From contig WACJ01000391.1 in assembly GCA_008973525.1 (NCBI GenBank), forward strand, positions 179,718 to 243,717: DNA of 64,000 nt, in the 5' to 3' direction. This stretch comes from Stenopsyche tienmushanensis. Its lineage: Eukaryota; Arthropoda; Insecta; Trichoptera; Stenopsychidae. Below, one piece after another: positions 22,980-35,600 of this stretch. Within the stretch, counting starts at the first letter, position 1; each line of letters begins with the position of its first letter. The position numbers and the translations under genes were made by a program. A model generated the notes under the pieces. That model made no database searches. It was not told the origin of the DNA and worked only from the letters and a program-made list of their open reading frames with translations.

Positions 22980-23271
22980 TGGCACTCGGTGATCATCTCT
23001 TTGCCTATCCATTTCAGATAGGGTCCAAAGCAACCGTGCCCGCTGAGTAAAATGATCTACGGCAATCACCAACAACGCGTCTTCAAACACGGGGTGGTAT
23101 GCCGTCGTGGTTCATAGAGTGCATCTTCCGTCTGTACGCCATCATGCTCATCGTGTTCGCCCAAATGGGTGCAGCGTACAACATCATGGAGTGCACGACT
23201 GACAGCAGGAGTTTCCTCGTACTAGTCTTCGACTCCTCAATGTTTGGCATTAATCTGGCAAGTTGCTCCAA
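22980..23271 (-). mobile_element. non-LTR retrotransposon (R1/I-like) RT fragment
   Basis: The - strand reads LARLMPNIEESKTSTRKLLL then SVVHSMMLYAAPIWA. This is the segment after the RT catalytic core in R1/LOA-type LINEs, and it overlaps in homology the fragment at 25524-25727. It is truncated at both sides. Confidence 0.75.
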
Positions 23272-23399
23272 AGTTCTTGATGTGGACCGTCAACTGGAGT
23301 TTGCGGTATCGCGTCTGGAAAAAATTGATCGCATTACTTATGGAACCTGTATATATGTATGACAAAGTGATATTATATTTTTGATTAACATTTTTCCCT

Positions 23400-24233
23400 C
23401 GTCTTCAATTCCATGTAGATATATTTATATTGGGTTAATCTTATTGTTGAAATCATTGAAGTTTGTCGGAGGCAGTTTTTCCGCATACAAAAAAGGGCTA
23501 TTGTGCAATTGATTGCAATTGACCATCTTTGAGTAATTTACGTGAAATAAAATATGTACGCGTATTTCTAATGTATATATATATATATTTTGTATGCACG
23601 TTTGCTTAGTCATTCAGTTATCGGATTTTGCAAGGTAAATATGAAAGAAATGCTGCTAGTTTTCATCGTTTTTGGGGTTTTTTAACTCTGCGATATTTAT
23701 TGGTATATGCAGCAGCACTACACTTTGTGACCAAATATATTCGGACAGGACCTCGTAATCCAATTAAATAAATACTCTAAAATCCTAAATTTAATATATA
23801 CCATTGTTTATTTTTTCAACTAATACAAATTAATATTTAAAACGGTCCGTACTTATAAATATTCTACATATAATATGGTTTTGATTTAAGAAAGCCCGTT
23901 AACAAACCAATTTTATATGAGAAAGTGAAGCTGAATTTAATCTTTAAGGCGATAGTTAGTAATGAATTATCTTACAATGTTTACACACTTTCTGAAGTTT
24001 CATATATTGAATATTTAATATTGCAATCGTTGATTCTTTAATTCGCCGTGCAGCAAAAATATACCTAGCTTATATCAATTTTAAACGATTGTTTTGCGAG
24101 AAATATTATTGTATTTGTATTTGGCGGTACTTAATTGATTTTAAGCACTTTGTATTATTCAATTGTAAAAATGTTTTTTAGCTGTTAGTGCTGCCGAATA
24201 ATTAATTACACTTACGGGAACTGGGTGCATTAG
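23400..24233. other. no gene seen
   Basis: AT-rich, including a short (TA)n run near 23575. Confidence 0.5.
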
Positions 24234-24815
24234 CAGTTCCCATAAGTTATGTCGTTTTTTACAATGCAATTTCTTTTAAATCATTTAATCCAGCGGGTTG
24301 TGTCTGGAAGCGGGTTGTGTCTGGAAGCGGGTTATGTCTGGAAGCGGGTTTTCACCAATTCTATAGAAATTAAATTCATATGAGATCGCGCGTTATCATA
24401 CCAGAGAGTAATGGTACGTCTATTCATCAAAACTGGTCTCTAGACTCTTGACGTTTGAATGGAAACCACGTTTCTCATCATCAGTCACTAAATCATAGAT
24501 ATTTGTCTTCCATCTGCTGATGTTGAGCTGTCGAGTATTGGACTGGGATTAGGGCTGCTTCATCCACTTCGAGACTTGTCTTCCATTCGTAAATCATCAA
24601 ATTAAATTTTTTTAAACCTTCGTTGGCATTTCCTGACATCCGATATGTCCACATAAAGCTCACAGATCTTCGTAGTCTCTGTTGCTTCCTTTTCACGTTG
24701 GTATTAAAAAAAGCATACATACATTTTTTAACAATTTGACGCTCACGTGAAAGACTGATGGAGACTATTTTGAAGAGGGTGTATTGTAAAAAACGGCATG
24801 ACTTAAGGGAATCGT
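24234..24815. mobile_element. inverted-repeat DNA element with tandem 17-mers
   Basis: 24234-24267 and 24783-24815 form imperfect inverted repeats of about 31 bp (core CGTTTTTTACAATG / TTGTAAAAAACGGC). The interior has 3.4 tandem copies of GCGGGTTGTGTCTGGAA (24293-24350). A - strand 75-codon frame (24493-24720) is unassigned. It looks non-autonomous. Confidence 0.55.
24293..24350 (+). repeat. 17-bp tandem repeat, 3.4 copies
   Basis: The unit GCGGGTTGTGTCTGGAA repeats three times with one substitution (GTG to ATG in the third), followed by GCGGGTT. Confidence 0.9.
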
Positions 24816-24829
24816 TAATATATATAAAG

Positions 24830-25020
24830 GGTGCTTTCGAAAAGTAATGCGTCCAAATTCATACGAAATAATTCATCAAAAATCTTCGAAATAGCACCCT
24901 TCTGCGTTGAACCACTTCTGAAGGCGGCGTTGCCAGGCTTGGAAGGCCTTTTCTGAGATGTTTTTTAGAGCATTTTTTACCTCTTGGGAGGGGGGGTAAT
25001 CTTCAAAAAGACAACATGAT
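24830..25020 (-). mobile_element. mariner 3' end fragment
   Basis: The - strand reads ISEKAFQAWQRRLQKWFNAE then GCYFED and stop, a mariner-type transposase C-terminus. The outer edge, GGGTGCTTTCGAAAAGTAAT, looks like the element end. Confidence 0.65.
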
Positions 25021-25049
25021 TATAAACCATGGTGGTGTGATCATGGGTG

Positions 25050-25727
25050 GGATTTCTACCCACTAAAACCCCCAACCTTTTCTTTCGTTTTGGTCATTGT
25101 GGTGACCATGTTAGATATAGTTGGGGTTTCTCCAATTTTTTTGCTAATTCTCGTCTATCATCTGCCTACGCCTCATTTGAAGACGGTGTACTCTGCATCA
25201 TCACGATCCTCGCCATAGTGGTGATATTTTGTCGAGACCACCTTGCCAATTTTAAATAGATAAATACCGAAGCACTCGTGTCCCGTCAGGTGATAGGTGA
25301 GCTCTACGTGTTTACGCGAGGTCCATTTTTGTATCGCTAGAATTAATTGGTATGTCCACCTTCCCTCGGTTCCGGTGTCCCAGCGTTTCTGCCATTGTTG
25401 GATTGATTATTTCCAAGGCGAGGATGTATTGCGTCCGGTGAGATCGTATTATAGGCTGATATTATCCGACATGCTTTTATTCGTTCTTAGCAGTTTATAT
25501 CTGTTTCTGCAAGATAGACTTCGTTAAGTAGATCTCGGTTCGCCGATGTTTGGCATTAATCGCACCAAATAATTTGTCACGGTTGTTGCCTTTTGCGTTA
25601 CCACATCGATGATGCGTTTTCTGAAGGTCAGTTTGTCATCGATGTGTACGCCGCGGTGCCTGACACTTCTGGAGTAGTTAATACAATGCCCCTGGATAGC
25701 TATTATCGATGGTAGCATTTTTTTCAA
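25050..25727 (-). mobile_element. R1/LOA-like LINE, 3' part of ORF2
   Basis: From 25727 downward on the - strand: RHRGVHIDDKLTFRKRI, VTQKATTVTNYLVRLMPN, then after breaks a SAYNTISPDAI block. A TGHECFG...YHHYGEDRDDAEYT block follows, corresponding to the C-terminal zinc knuckle region. There are several stops; inactive. Confidence 0.75.
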
Positions 25728-25829
25728 ACCATCGTGCGATGCACGTCATCGGCAAAGGCGGATGGTTTCAATCGTTCCGTTTCGAGCAAAGAAACAAAAT
25801 CGTCTGGAATCGTCGACAACTAAGATGCT

Positions 25830-26093
25830 GTGACTTGGCGTGTTGTCACGATGAATCAGTCAAAGATCAAAAAACACGCACGCATCATATTTTCATTGTT
25901 TCTTGAGGATAAAGGGTGCGTTTTAAAGCTAACACTAACTGGCGAATGCGCTGCCGTGTATCATCGCGTCTGTAGAAAATTGGACACATTACTTTTTGAA
26001 TTGTATTTAAAAATAATTCTTAAAGCGTGTTTAGATCTTCACCATTCTAAAAACGACTATTCGTATCGCATCGTCAGATATTTTATCAAATGA
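25830..26093 (+). other. unassigned reading frame, 87 codons
   Basis: A + strand frame, basic N-terminal part then mixed, ending at a clear stop. The composition is protein-like. There is no acceptor-framed exon partner and no known motif. It could be another decayed fragment like those at 2.8-13 kb. Confidence 0.2.
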
Positions 26094-27710
26094 GACTAAA
26101 TAAGATTTCATAGGTTTGGTTGTTATTTAATTTTTTTTAATTGGTTTAATTACGTTTTTATTAATTTATTTTTATGTGTAAGGTTTTTGAACAATTTTCA
26201 ACGATATGCCGGATTCTTAAAACAATGCGTGGCATCAACGAACGCACACACATGGAACGCGCGGGCGCGAGAATTGCAATCGGGACAAAATCATTTTATT
26301 GAATATCCGTTTCAAATATCAATGTATTTAGGGTGTACTTAAACGTGTTAATAATAATGGCAAACTTCAGAAATTTCATCTAAAAAAGGTATTTTTGTGT
26401 ACTTAATCAACGGTATATGATTTCTAATAGTATTCTAATGTACTTAATTTTGTATAGTTTAATTATGATTAATATTATAAAATGTTTAAATTTATGATTT
26501 AAGTAATGTTGTGATAGATTTGGCATAAATTTTATTTTATAAGCTGCCAATAAATGTCGGTTAAGTGCCTCTGGGTATTGTATGAAGTATGCTATTACAT
26601 AGTAGGAATGAAAGGAGTGCTAACTGACTTTAGCATTCATATCTATGATTTGTAAATATACACATATATTATAATATGTATTGTTGACTTTCTATTAAAG
26701 TCTATTGTATGTTTTGTTTTTGGAACCAGAATGTATTTATATATTAAGCTTATGAAATATGCTATACTTAAAGATGGCACGCTGCACTCTGTAGCTTTCG
26801 CCACACGCGTACGACTGTATTATTGTGTAAAACAAGATTTCTTTATACTTTGTATATTAAAATTGTAACAAAAATTTTTAGCAATCTTCAAAATTGCCGT
26901 TTTGATCGATTGTATAGAATAATTTTTCGTTCATTTATTGCATAAACGAATAACTTATATTTATATGTATACAGCAATCACTTATTTAAAATGGGAATTG
27001 CATTTTGAATGTATACTTGAGAAAGCAAAACCATTTTGTGAACGAAACGTAAATTAATGTTTAAAATGATAATTATATTATACTCAAGTCGACACGAATA
27101 AAATGTACAATTTAAAAGACGCGAAATGCTTATTTTACACATAATATGGTAGATCTGCACTTTGATTTTTGAACGTATCGGATTCATACGTACGGAAATA
27201 AAGTCTTAAAGTAGTCCGCTACTTAGACCTTATAAAGGTTTATTTTAGTAAACATGTAATAAATCATTTACGAAGGGTGTTTTTTTGTTTTTTAATACAC
27301 ACGGCCGCTAATTATACTAATTCAAAATAAACAATAGACCCCGCATATAGAACTGAACGAAGACTATTATAATGATGGCGTACTAGCAACCGCCTGAGAA
27401 AATCTCAATAAAAAATAAAAGAAAAAGCTGACCCATGTCAAATAGGGGATATCTGTGTATATATGTATATTGTACTTAAATAATTTCACATGTTTACACT
27501 ATTAATGCAGATATAATATTTAAATACCAAATATGTATTATATTATTCTGAATTAAAAAGTATTATCTGTTTTTGGCTATTTGTATTTACCGCCCTTTGT
27601 TTTAAATAATGAATTGTGAATATGTGTCGATTAACAAAACTTGAACCTTGACGTTATTACAATTTTTCACTCGATAAGTTCATAGGGGTAAAATAATTTT
27701 ATTCGTCAAC
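26094..27710. other. no gene seen
   Basis: 1.6 kb of AT-rich sequence with scattered short frames. I find no repeat shared with the rest of the window. Confidence 0.5.
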
Positions 27711-27714
27711 AGTC

Positions 27715-28095
27715 TCCTTCAAGAGTGATGGCCACATTTAAAATCAGATGGTATTTTTCATCGAGAAGTTCAAATGTTTCAGTTGTTTTGAAAATTACAA
27801 AAGTAGCATCACCATAACCGCTGTGACGCAGTCGCCTTCCTTCTCAATGCACTTCATGAGCCGAGGGATAAGCTTTCTGATACCTGCCGATGTTTGGGCC
27901 CATTACTTGGGTCTTGTCATCAGAACAAAACGTTTTTCCACTCATAAACAACTTCAGAGAGGTGAAAGCTTGAATATCTAAAGGTGCCAGGTCAAATTTG
28001 CGAGTAGTGTGGTTGATGATGTCCCAACCAAATTAATCCAAGAGTTGCTTTGTGGTTTTGGCTGTATGAAGACCTTGGTTTTGAATGCATTTTTG
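27715..28095 (-). mobile_element. mariner transposase fragment (catalytic 3' half)
   Basis: The - strand reads HTAKTTKQLLD, FGWDIINHTTRKFDLAPLDI, then a KLFMSGKTFCSDD block. This matches the order of the mariner region spanning the third catalytic aspartate (..DLAP.D). Frameshifts and stops are present. Confidence 0.75.
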
Positions 28096-28199
28096 TCAAG
28101 TCTGTCACAAAAAAAACTATATGTCCTATGAATTTATTGAGTTATGTGTCATTGATATCATTTAAAGAATAATGTATTTCTTCTTTTTGTGCCGTGTCT

Positions 28200-29390
28200 T
28201 TCTGACGTTGGCGAAGACCTCTCTGTTCTGCGTTGACGGGGACAATTCGTCCACTCTCTAATTTTGCACGACCTGCTCATCTGCTTCCTCCCGTCTTCCC
28301 TCTATCTTGCCCTTCAGTATCAATCGGAGAAGACGATATTTATTTCCTCGCAACATATGACTCAAATATGTTAGCGTCCTCTTGATTTTTGTCAGCAACT
28401 CTCTTGGTTCTGGCTCTCCTAAATACGTCTGTGTAAATACGAAGTGTGTGCTCTGGGCTATTCGAACTAGCCACGGAGCGACTCGTCTCCGTGGCTAGGT
28501 ACTACGAATGACTGAACCGATACGAGTACCACAGGGAAGGGGTTGAATCCCTTGTAGTTTGGCCTTCGGGTTCACTGAGGTTGGACTCGTGGATAGTATT
28601 TTCTTTGATCTTAGCATAACCCGTCTCCATCCAATTCCCATAGTCCTTTTAGTCTAGCGTGCCTTCGGGTACATGCAAAATCGGAAGCTGTCCTTCTTGC
28701 AGGCTGTTCCGGATTACCGGAATATAACATATGATACAGCAGTGCAGTTTAGTATGGAATATAATCCATGGGTGCCGTCAGCCGCTATCTGTCACAACAT
28801 GTTCAACTGCTTCAATTTCAGATTCCATGTTTTACAGCCATGCAGAAGGATCATTCTTAATTGGAGTTTGAGGTTCAGATTGTCATCACAGAAGGCCTTC
28901 ATTTTATTAAATGCAGCATGTTAGAATGATGCCAAGGTATTTGAATCAGTCAACCACTTTGATGTCCACTCCATCCAGCTGCAGAGATGCTCCAGTATAA
29001 TCGAGTCTCCCGAATGTCATCCATTTGGTTTTAGAGACTTTGGAATACAGATCAATGATAGGGGTGATGAAATACAACCTTGTCGGACTCTTCTTTGTAT
29101 AGCTATAGCCTCTGTATCCGTGTCTGATCTCTGCCGTTTAATTCCAGTAAAGATCGTGTGCCTTACCGTATCAAATGCTTTTTCATAGTCTATAAAGCAT
29201 GCAAATACTTCTTTGCGATGGTCCCAACACTTTTATAGTAAGACATCAATCGCTAGCTTATCTGGTTTCAAAAGCATTTCGGAAACCGAATTGCGTGTCA
29301 TCCAGATCTTGTTCGCACTTGTTTATTATTCCGGCATGTATAATTTTAAGAAATATTTTAGTACATGGCTCATTAGGCTAATTATGCATA
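28200..29390 (-). mobile_element. LINE reverse transcriptase fossil
   Basis: The - strand contains ACFIDYEKAFDTVRHT (RT motif A) near 29160-29205. Further on is a SKTKWMTFGRLDYTGASLQL...FKYLG block near 28950-29040, and near 28300 a GKIEGRREEADEQ segment typical of the ORF end. 28460-28690 is a segment also found at 38190-38400, apparently inserted. Multiple stops. Confidence 0.75.
28460..28690 (+). repeat. repeat shared with 38190-38400
   Basis: Common words: CGTCTCCGTGGCTAGGTACT, CGATACGAGTA, GGGAA(A/G)GGG, GAGGTTG(G/A)ACTCGTGG and the CTAGCGT...CCTTCGGGT(A/G)CA tail. Origin unknown; the orientation is the same in both copies. Confidence 0.6.
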
Positions 29391-29697
29391 TCAAACAATA
29401 GGAAATATATTTAATTCTCAACATAAAAGGATGATGAAAAAAGCGATAGATCAATCGATAAAGGTAAAAATTGCATTAAAATTTTTATAACCATTTTATT
29501 AAATTTAACATAATATATATTCTAGTTAAAGTTTAAAATATTTGTGTGAATCATAAGTCTAATTATATACAAAATTTTATCGCTTTAACATTTATTTCGA
29601 TTTAATAACGCTTAAACAGAACAGATCGTATTCCGAGATATTTTGTTGGCGTGTATCTTGGCGAGAATTCAAATTAAAAAGTCTAATGATATTGCGA
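29391..29697 (-). terminator. 3' UTR region of the M13-like gene
   Basis: Directly downstream of the - strand stop codon. AATAAA on the - strand (TTTATT at 29591-29596) lies about 100 bases past the stop and is the best polyadenylation signal candidate. Confidence 0.4.
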
Positions 29698-32600
29698 TTA
29701 TCCCATTCCCCCGGCATCGTAATAGTCCTCGGCCTCTTTGATTTCGATACCTCCATTCATTTCGGTTTTTGGACAATCATACGACACTTTGAAAAAGTCA
29801 TTATTGATTGCCATGCTGTTCATTCTGATTAGGGGGTGTAATTCGGCGCTCTCAAAGATGCTTTCATAAGAATCGATGATTGGTTGTTTTTTACAAAATT
29901 GTTGAGTCAAGTGCATGAATATTAGCTGGAAATAAAAATAATAAGTCAATCGTCAAATTTAATGCACGTTTATTATATTGTCGCATGCATTATTTACTTG
30001 TTCCGTTGTTTTGTTTAGCCACGGAATGGGTAATTTCAAATCTTGAGAAATGTTTCCGAAGCGTCGAAATCCATACACGATGAGCTTTGCTCCCATGGCA
30101 TCTGATATTCTGTCCTCGAATGAAATTGTAGAATTTAAATCAATCTGGAACGGTACAATTACAATTAGGGATTCTGTGTTGGGACTCGAGACTTAATATA
30201 CTGTATATTTTAATTACGAAAAAGCCCTGTCGTCAATGAACTTTACATAAATCACGCTATACATCTAGCTGTAATTGAAACATTGTATCGGAAAAATTAT
30301 CAAACGGAAACGGAAGGATTAGATTATTCCAATGAAGATGAACAAAACACTGAAGAAAGTGACTCCGAAAATTATAATTCAGAAAGATAGAACAAGATTG
30401 TTCTTTTAACCTTTTACATTCGAGCGGTGCCTCTCGGACACCATTCAGATCGATGCCGAAAGCCACAGTGATTGTACAGAAGAGATTGAACCTTTAGAAC
30501 GCAAGAATACCGTTTGTATCCGGTCAAAGACAACTTAGCGCAGCTTCTACTTCGCACAGAGCAGTTCTGAAGGCATCCGAATAAATGAGAAGCTGCATGT
30601 TATTTTGATTGGACAAAAAAGGAATTGCAAAGTTTGTCCCCAACGAACCAGGCCTGGCCAAAGGCGACAAACTGTGTACTACTGTGACACTTGCCCCGAC
30701 AAGCCAAGTATGCACCTTGGAGATTGTTTTATAAAATACCATAAGAAGCAAAAACATAGAACGCAAACATTTAACAAATATCCTTCAATGAACTATGAAA
30801 ATAGGTATAATGTTATACAAGTTTAAAGTGTTCTATTGTGTCTAAAATTATTTTAAGTTAGCTCATTAAATAAGTGGGAGCGGCTGATTGCTCTCGAGTT
30901 GCTGATTCGCTCGAGCGAAAAGGGCTTCGAGCGCAAAGGGTTAACTTACACATACATACATATGTAACACATACAAATATTTACTTTAAAAAAATCTGTA
31001 CATAATCGGAGAGAAAATAAAAGTCTCAAGTCCCGGGACTTTGTTGACGCTGATGCGATGATATTGTGTTGGAAAAACTCGGTTGCAAGAAATTGTGTGC
31101 GAGATAGGTATATGGAAATGTTCACACCGGAGCAACGTCAAAATCGTGTGACTACCGTGCGTGAATTTTTGGATGACTCTTATATTATAATAATTAATAT
31201 ATTTGAGAAAAAAACTATTTGATAAACAGACGTCAGTTTCATATGTTTTAGACGCTGTTTTTTATTTGTCCACGTGTCTCATCTACTACATTAATCCTAA
31301 TAATAGGAAGTACAACGCGTTGCATTATTAAAACATGCGCTTATATGCAATTATACTTATGAAGGCGTAACCAAAAGTAAAAAATTGGTCCATGCGAGTC
31401 AAACATAAGGCAATTTCATTGCACGCATCTCTTTTAACTTAAGACATAATGCTTTTTATGAATTGTACAACACTGTTCATTTTTAGTAATAAATTAAATC
31501 TGTATCTTATAATATGTAATTATTTTATGTTTATATTTTGAATGACGACAAGAGATAATTACCATAATATTAATAGGGTTTCCTTTGTAGGTTGAATTTA
31601 TGTTCATTTCGATCATCTCGTCCATTTTATTTTCTCTGGATATCAAGTTTGAAATGGGTATCCCCGAAGCTTCCAGGTAAAAATTTAGTTCCTTTGATAA
31701 TTTAAATCCTAAATCAGCCATTACAAAATATGTGGGGATGCTCCTTTGGTTCGTTTGGTAGTATAGGGCAGCTAGCGGTATCACTGAAATCAACATATAA
31801 ATTCAATTTTGTTATGGTTAATCATTCATATAATCGAAAATGCTTGCACGTTGCATTATAAATATTAGGGGGACCGTAAAGTAATTGAAATTGTCTTTTG
31901 CTTGAATTAACGTACGCTCTGACGATCCAAAAAGCTAGTGATCCGACGGCGCGAGATCCGATGAATATTGATTGAATTTTCAATCCGAGCTTCTTTATTT
32001 ATTTCTGTATTATTTTTATTCGTTCGAATCGTTCACAATGAACGACCGCTGTAACGATCTGATCGGGTTTGAGCAATTTATAATAACTCCAGAAAAATCC
32101 CACCAGAAGTACCTTCTATATTGTTAATGTTGTAATGTTATGCAATTTTCCTACGCGACAAAGATAATCCCTAACTGTAGACCTTCGACAGCTAATGTTC
32201 AACGATAATTCCTACATTATTTCACTAGAATATTCCCATAGTATTGGTGATTTCAGTCGTATACAATGGTGCGCAATTGTGTTTCTTCTATCGTTGCTTT
32301 TGACGTCTTTCCCCTGATAGAAAAACAAATTTACAACCATAGCTTCAACGTAATAACAAAACTTGCACGTTCCCCCTAATTTATATAGATGGTAAAAAAT
32401 AAAAATTATAGAATTTCTTACATATCGACTATTTGTTTAGTCTAGTTGATATCATATTTTACCAAGAAAATCAAAATCGTATGCTTTATTGCTGTACGAT
32501 CTCTTGGTGATAATCAAATATAGAACAAGGATCGAAGCCCCAATACAATATACGTACAAGACCGCTATTATGGCTTTATCAAACGTAGAAACTTCGCTCA

Positions 32601-35600
32601 ATAAATTCGTCTTCAAACGAATTGAACCTAAGAAATTTATTCCGCCAGTTCCGTACACGTACATCAAATATTTTTCCACTTCGTCCAGATTCCAAGCACC
32701 ATCTTCGTAACGGCAGCTCGGACATTCGTTTCTATCCGGGAACTGTCTCTTCGGATACATCGGATCGTCCGTAACGTCGCCGGCCAATCGACGGTTCACC
32801 GAATTGTGCGCATCCCACAGCCACAGCGCCGCGGCTCCACCGCCGGCGACCAAATTCATGCGCTTCCGTGCGGCCATATCTTGGAAGTGTTGCGAGCATT
32901 CTTCGCAGCCAAAGAAATATTTCACATAGCCGTGCATTGCGTCCAAAACGGTGGGTCTTTCGGAGGCTCGTTGATCGGATTCGCACGCGATTAGCACGTG
33001 GAAAATGGTCCATAGCGCGCAATTGAAGCCGCGGAAATAAGGCGAGCTTCCTTTGCAGCCGACCCATTCTAACGCAGTTGAATATACGGGATTGTATAAT
33101 TTCTCTAAATTATATTCCATATCCGACAAGTCTTTGCCTAGCCATTCTTTTTTGCTTGAAATTTTTTCGTGCAATTTAATTACAAATGTTCTACTATTCG
33201 CCTTGAACGGAAAGTATTTTATTAATACTTGTAGATAGTTATTCAGTGCTATTAAAGATTCCCCGTGTATTTTATTTGGAGCGGTTATTTCATGCCTGAG
33301 CATGTATCTCAATCCCGCTTCTAGATCCGTTTGATAAACTGTATTTCTGACTAGTTTATCGACGGGAAAATGAACGTTGTTTATATTCACGCTCGTTTTA
33401 TAATTGGATCTTTGCTGATTTAAAATAATCTTATAAGACGCGTTGACGTTTTTATCGATCAGGTGTTGTATGATGTCGCTTTTGATCTCATCTCTGATGG
33501 TTTTAATCGATAATAATTTGGCATAGCCCGATTTCTTTTTAATTACATATACTGACGGAAAGTGTTTAACGGACAAAGTATTTACAATTTCATTCTCACT
33601 TGAGACTTTGTATATATTAACTTGTGTGTATTTGCGCAGATCGAGCATTATTTCGCTACCGATTGTGGAATTAGGATGTTCGAATAACAAAAAAAATGTT
33701 TCGGCTTTTTCATCAATCTTCAGCTGCGAGAGATGTGTGAAATTTTTGAAAGACAACGATGGCCACGTTCTTCCGAGATCTGGATCGGATTGTTGCAAAC
33801 GTTCAACAAGTATTTCAGTGAGTTCTTTGACGGTCGTTCCGTTAACATATTCGCCTATATTATTCGGACTCTCCTGATAGTTCCGATGAAAATATCGTAT
33901 GGTCGGATATCCCATGATGTCAAAGTCTCTGCACATACCATTATTTTCATCGAGTGCACAATCTATAGCTCCTATTTTAACCACATCATGCCAATCATTA
34001 ACACTGATGGCAAATTCTTTCCATACGGGAGCAAAACGTTTACAAAAACCACACCAGCTGTTATAAAACTCTATACACCAAGCGAATGATCGATTGTACA
34101 AGTTGATCTTGAAATTTTCATAATTCAGAATGGCTATTTTATCACTGGCATTATAAAGCTCATGCTCTTTGCGATTGAAAACTTCCAAACCGGCATCATT
34201 GCAAGTTGCGAGTAAATACAATCCGAATAGGAATAACAGATGAAAATTCATTTTGTATTTGTTTGGTCACATCATCATCATTTTATAATTTTATTTTAAT
34301 AATTATAAGAAGAATAACTCGATTGAAATGACACATAACCCCAAAATACAAACTGAAAGCTCGCTAATATTGAGTGTTGCCATTATTAAAAATATAGACG
34401 TTCACAAAACCGCTACGTGCGAATTTAAATATTAAATCAATGCAATATTTCAGATAACATTTATCTTAAATGCGATTAGATTATACGGAATGAGGTCAGA
34501 TTAAAAAAAAATACATACCCACTATATTAGAACTAAGTATAGTCGTTGGTTTTGTCCAATATGGATTAGCTATTATAGACCACCTGAAAATTATTTTCAA
34601 ACGTTTTTAAAAAAAATTCAATGTTTAAACAAATGTTTTGTTTTGCCTAATGACGTACATATTTTCAGGAGTCAATGGATCTTGCCCGTCTAACGAATAC
34701 ATCAGTTCCCGATAGCGATTTTCTAGCATGTCTGTATCTTTTATAAAATCCCCTTGAAATGTTTTCTGATATAATAAAAAAATATATGATTAACTATTGG
34801 TAACAATAAAATGCATAAATATTGAGTATTTCAATGAGGACGCTCGATTTTTAAATGTCAATAAAATAGGTTGTGTGTGAGATATTCGTTATTTTTTTTT
34901 AATTATTTGAGAGAATATTTTATGGCATTGACTCTTTTAGACCCGGAGAACATACACGCTACGTTCTAATGTAAATCCACTTTTTTCTCAGAACAGCGCA
35001 GCGTGTGCGAAGCTTGTATGTCAATAAATGAACCTTAACATTGTTGATAGCACACGATATTCATTAATAAACTTACTTAAACCGACGCAAGATTCAGTCA
35101 CAGAAAGATTAGGTTTTTATAAACGATGATAAATTTACTGCCTCGGGTATTCCCGTACACACTCACGCACAGCAGCGAAGTTTTCAGCAGACCTTGCGCT
35201 TCGTTGGCGTACGAATGTAGGCTGATTATTTATAATTGATTCTCGAACGAAGCACTGATTTTGAAAATATTTTTTTATGATTTACACACGTTGTTCAAAG
35301 CTATAATCTTTCCATCATAATTTGCCATGTACTACTGAATAATTCACAATAAATTTTATAGATGTAGCTTTAACGACATGGGCGTTAAAACCCAACAAAT
35401 TTCGAGCGTCCCCATTAAATGCCTTCGAATATAATAGAACAACTTACATAATAATATCTATTAATGAGGAAGTTTTTATTGCGCCAAGGCAAATATTGTC
35501 CAATGGTGTATAATTTCAAGGAATTCAGTTTTTTCATGGCTTTTGATTTATCACCGCTGTTAGTTAACCAGCCTCCGGTATCAATTTCCGCTTTTAGAGT

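Noticed and set aside
24293..24350. CRISPR-like array (regular short repeats)
   Set aside because: The 17-bp units are directly adjacent with no spacers, the host is an insect, and the array sits inside a transposon-like inverted repeat.
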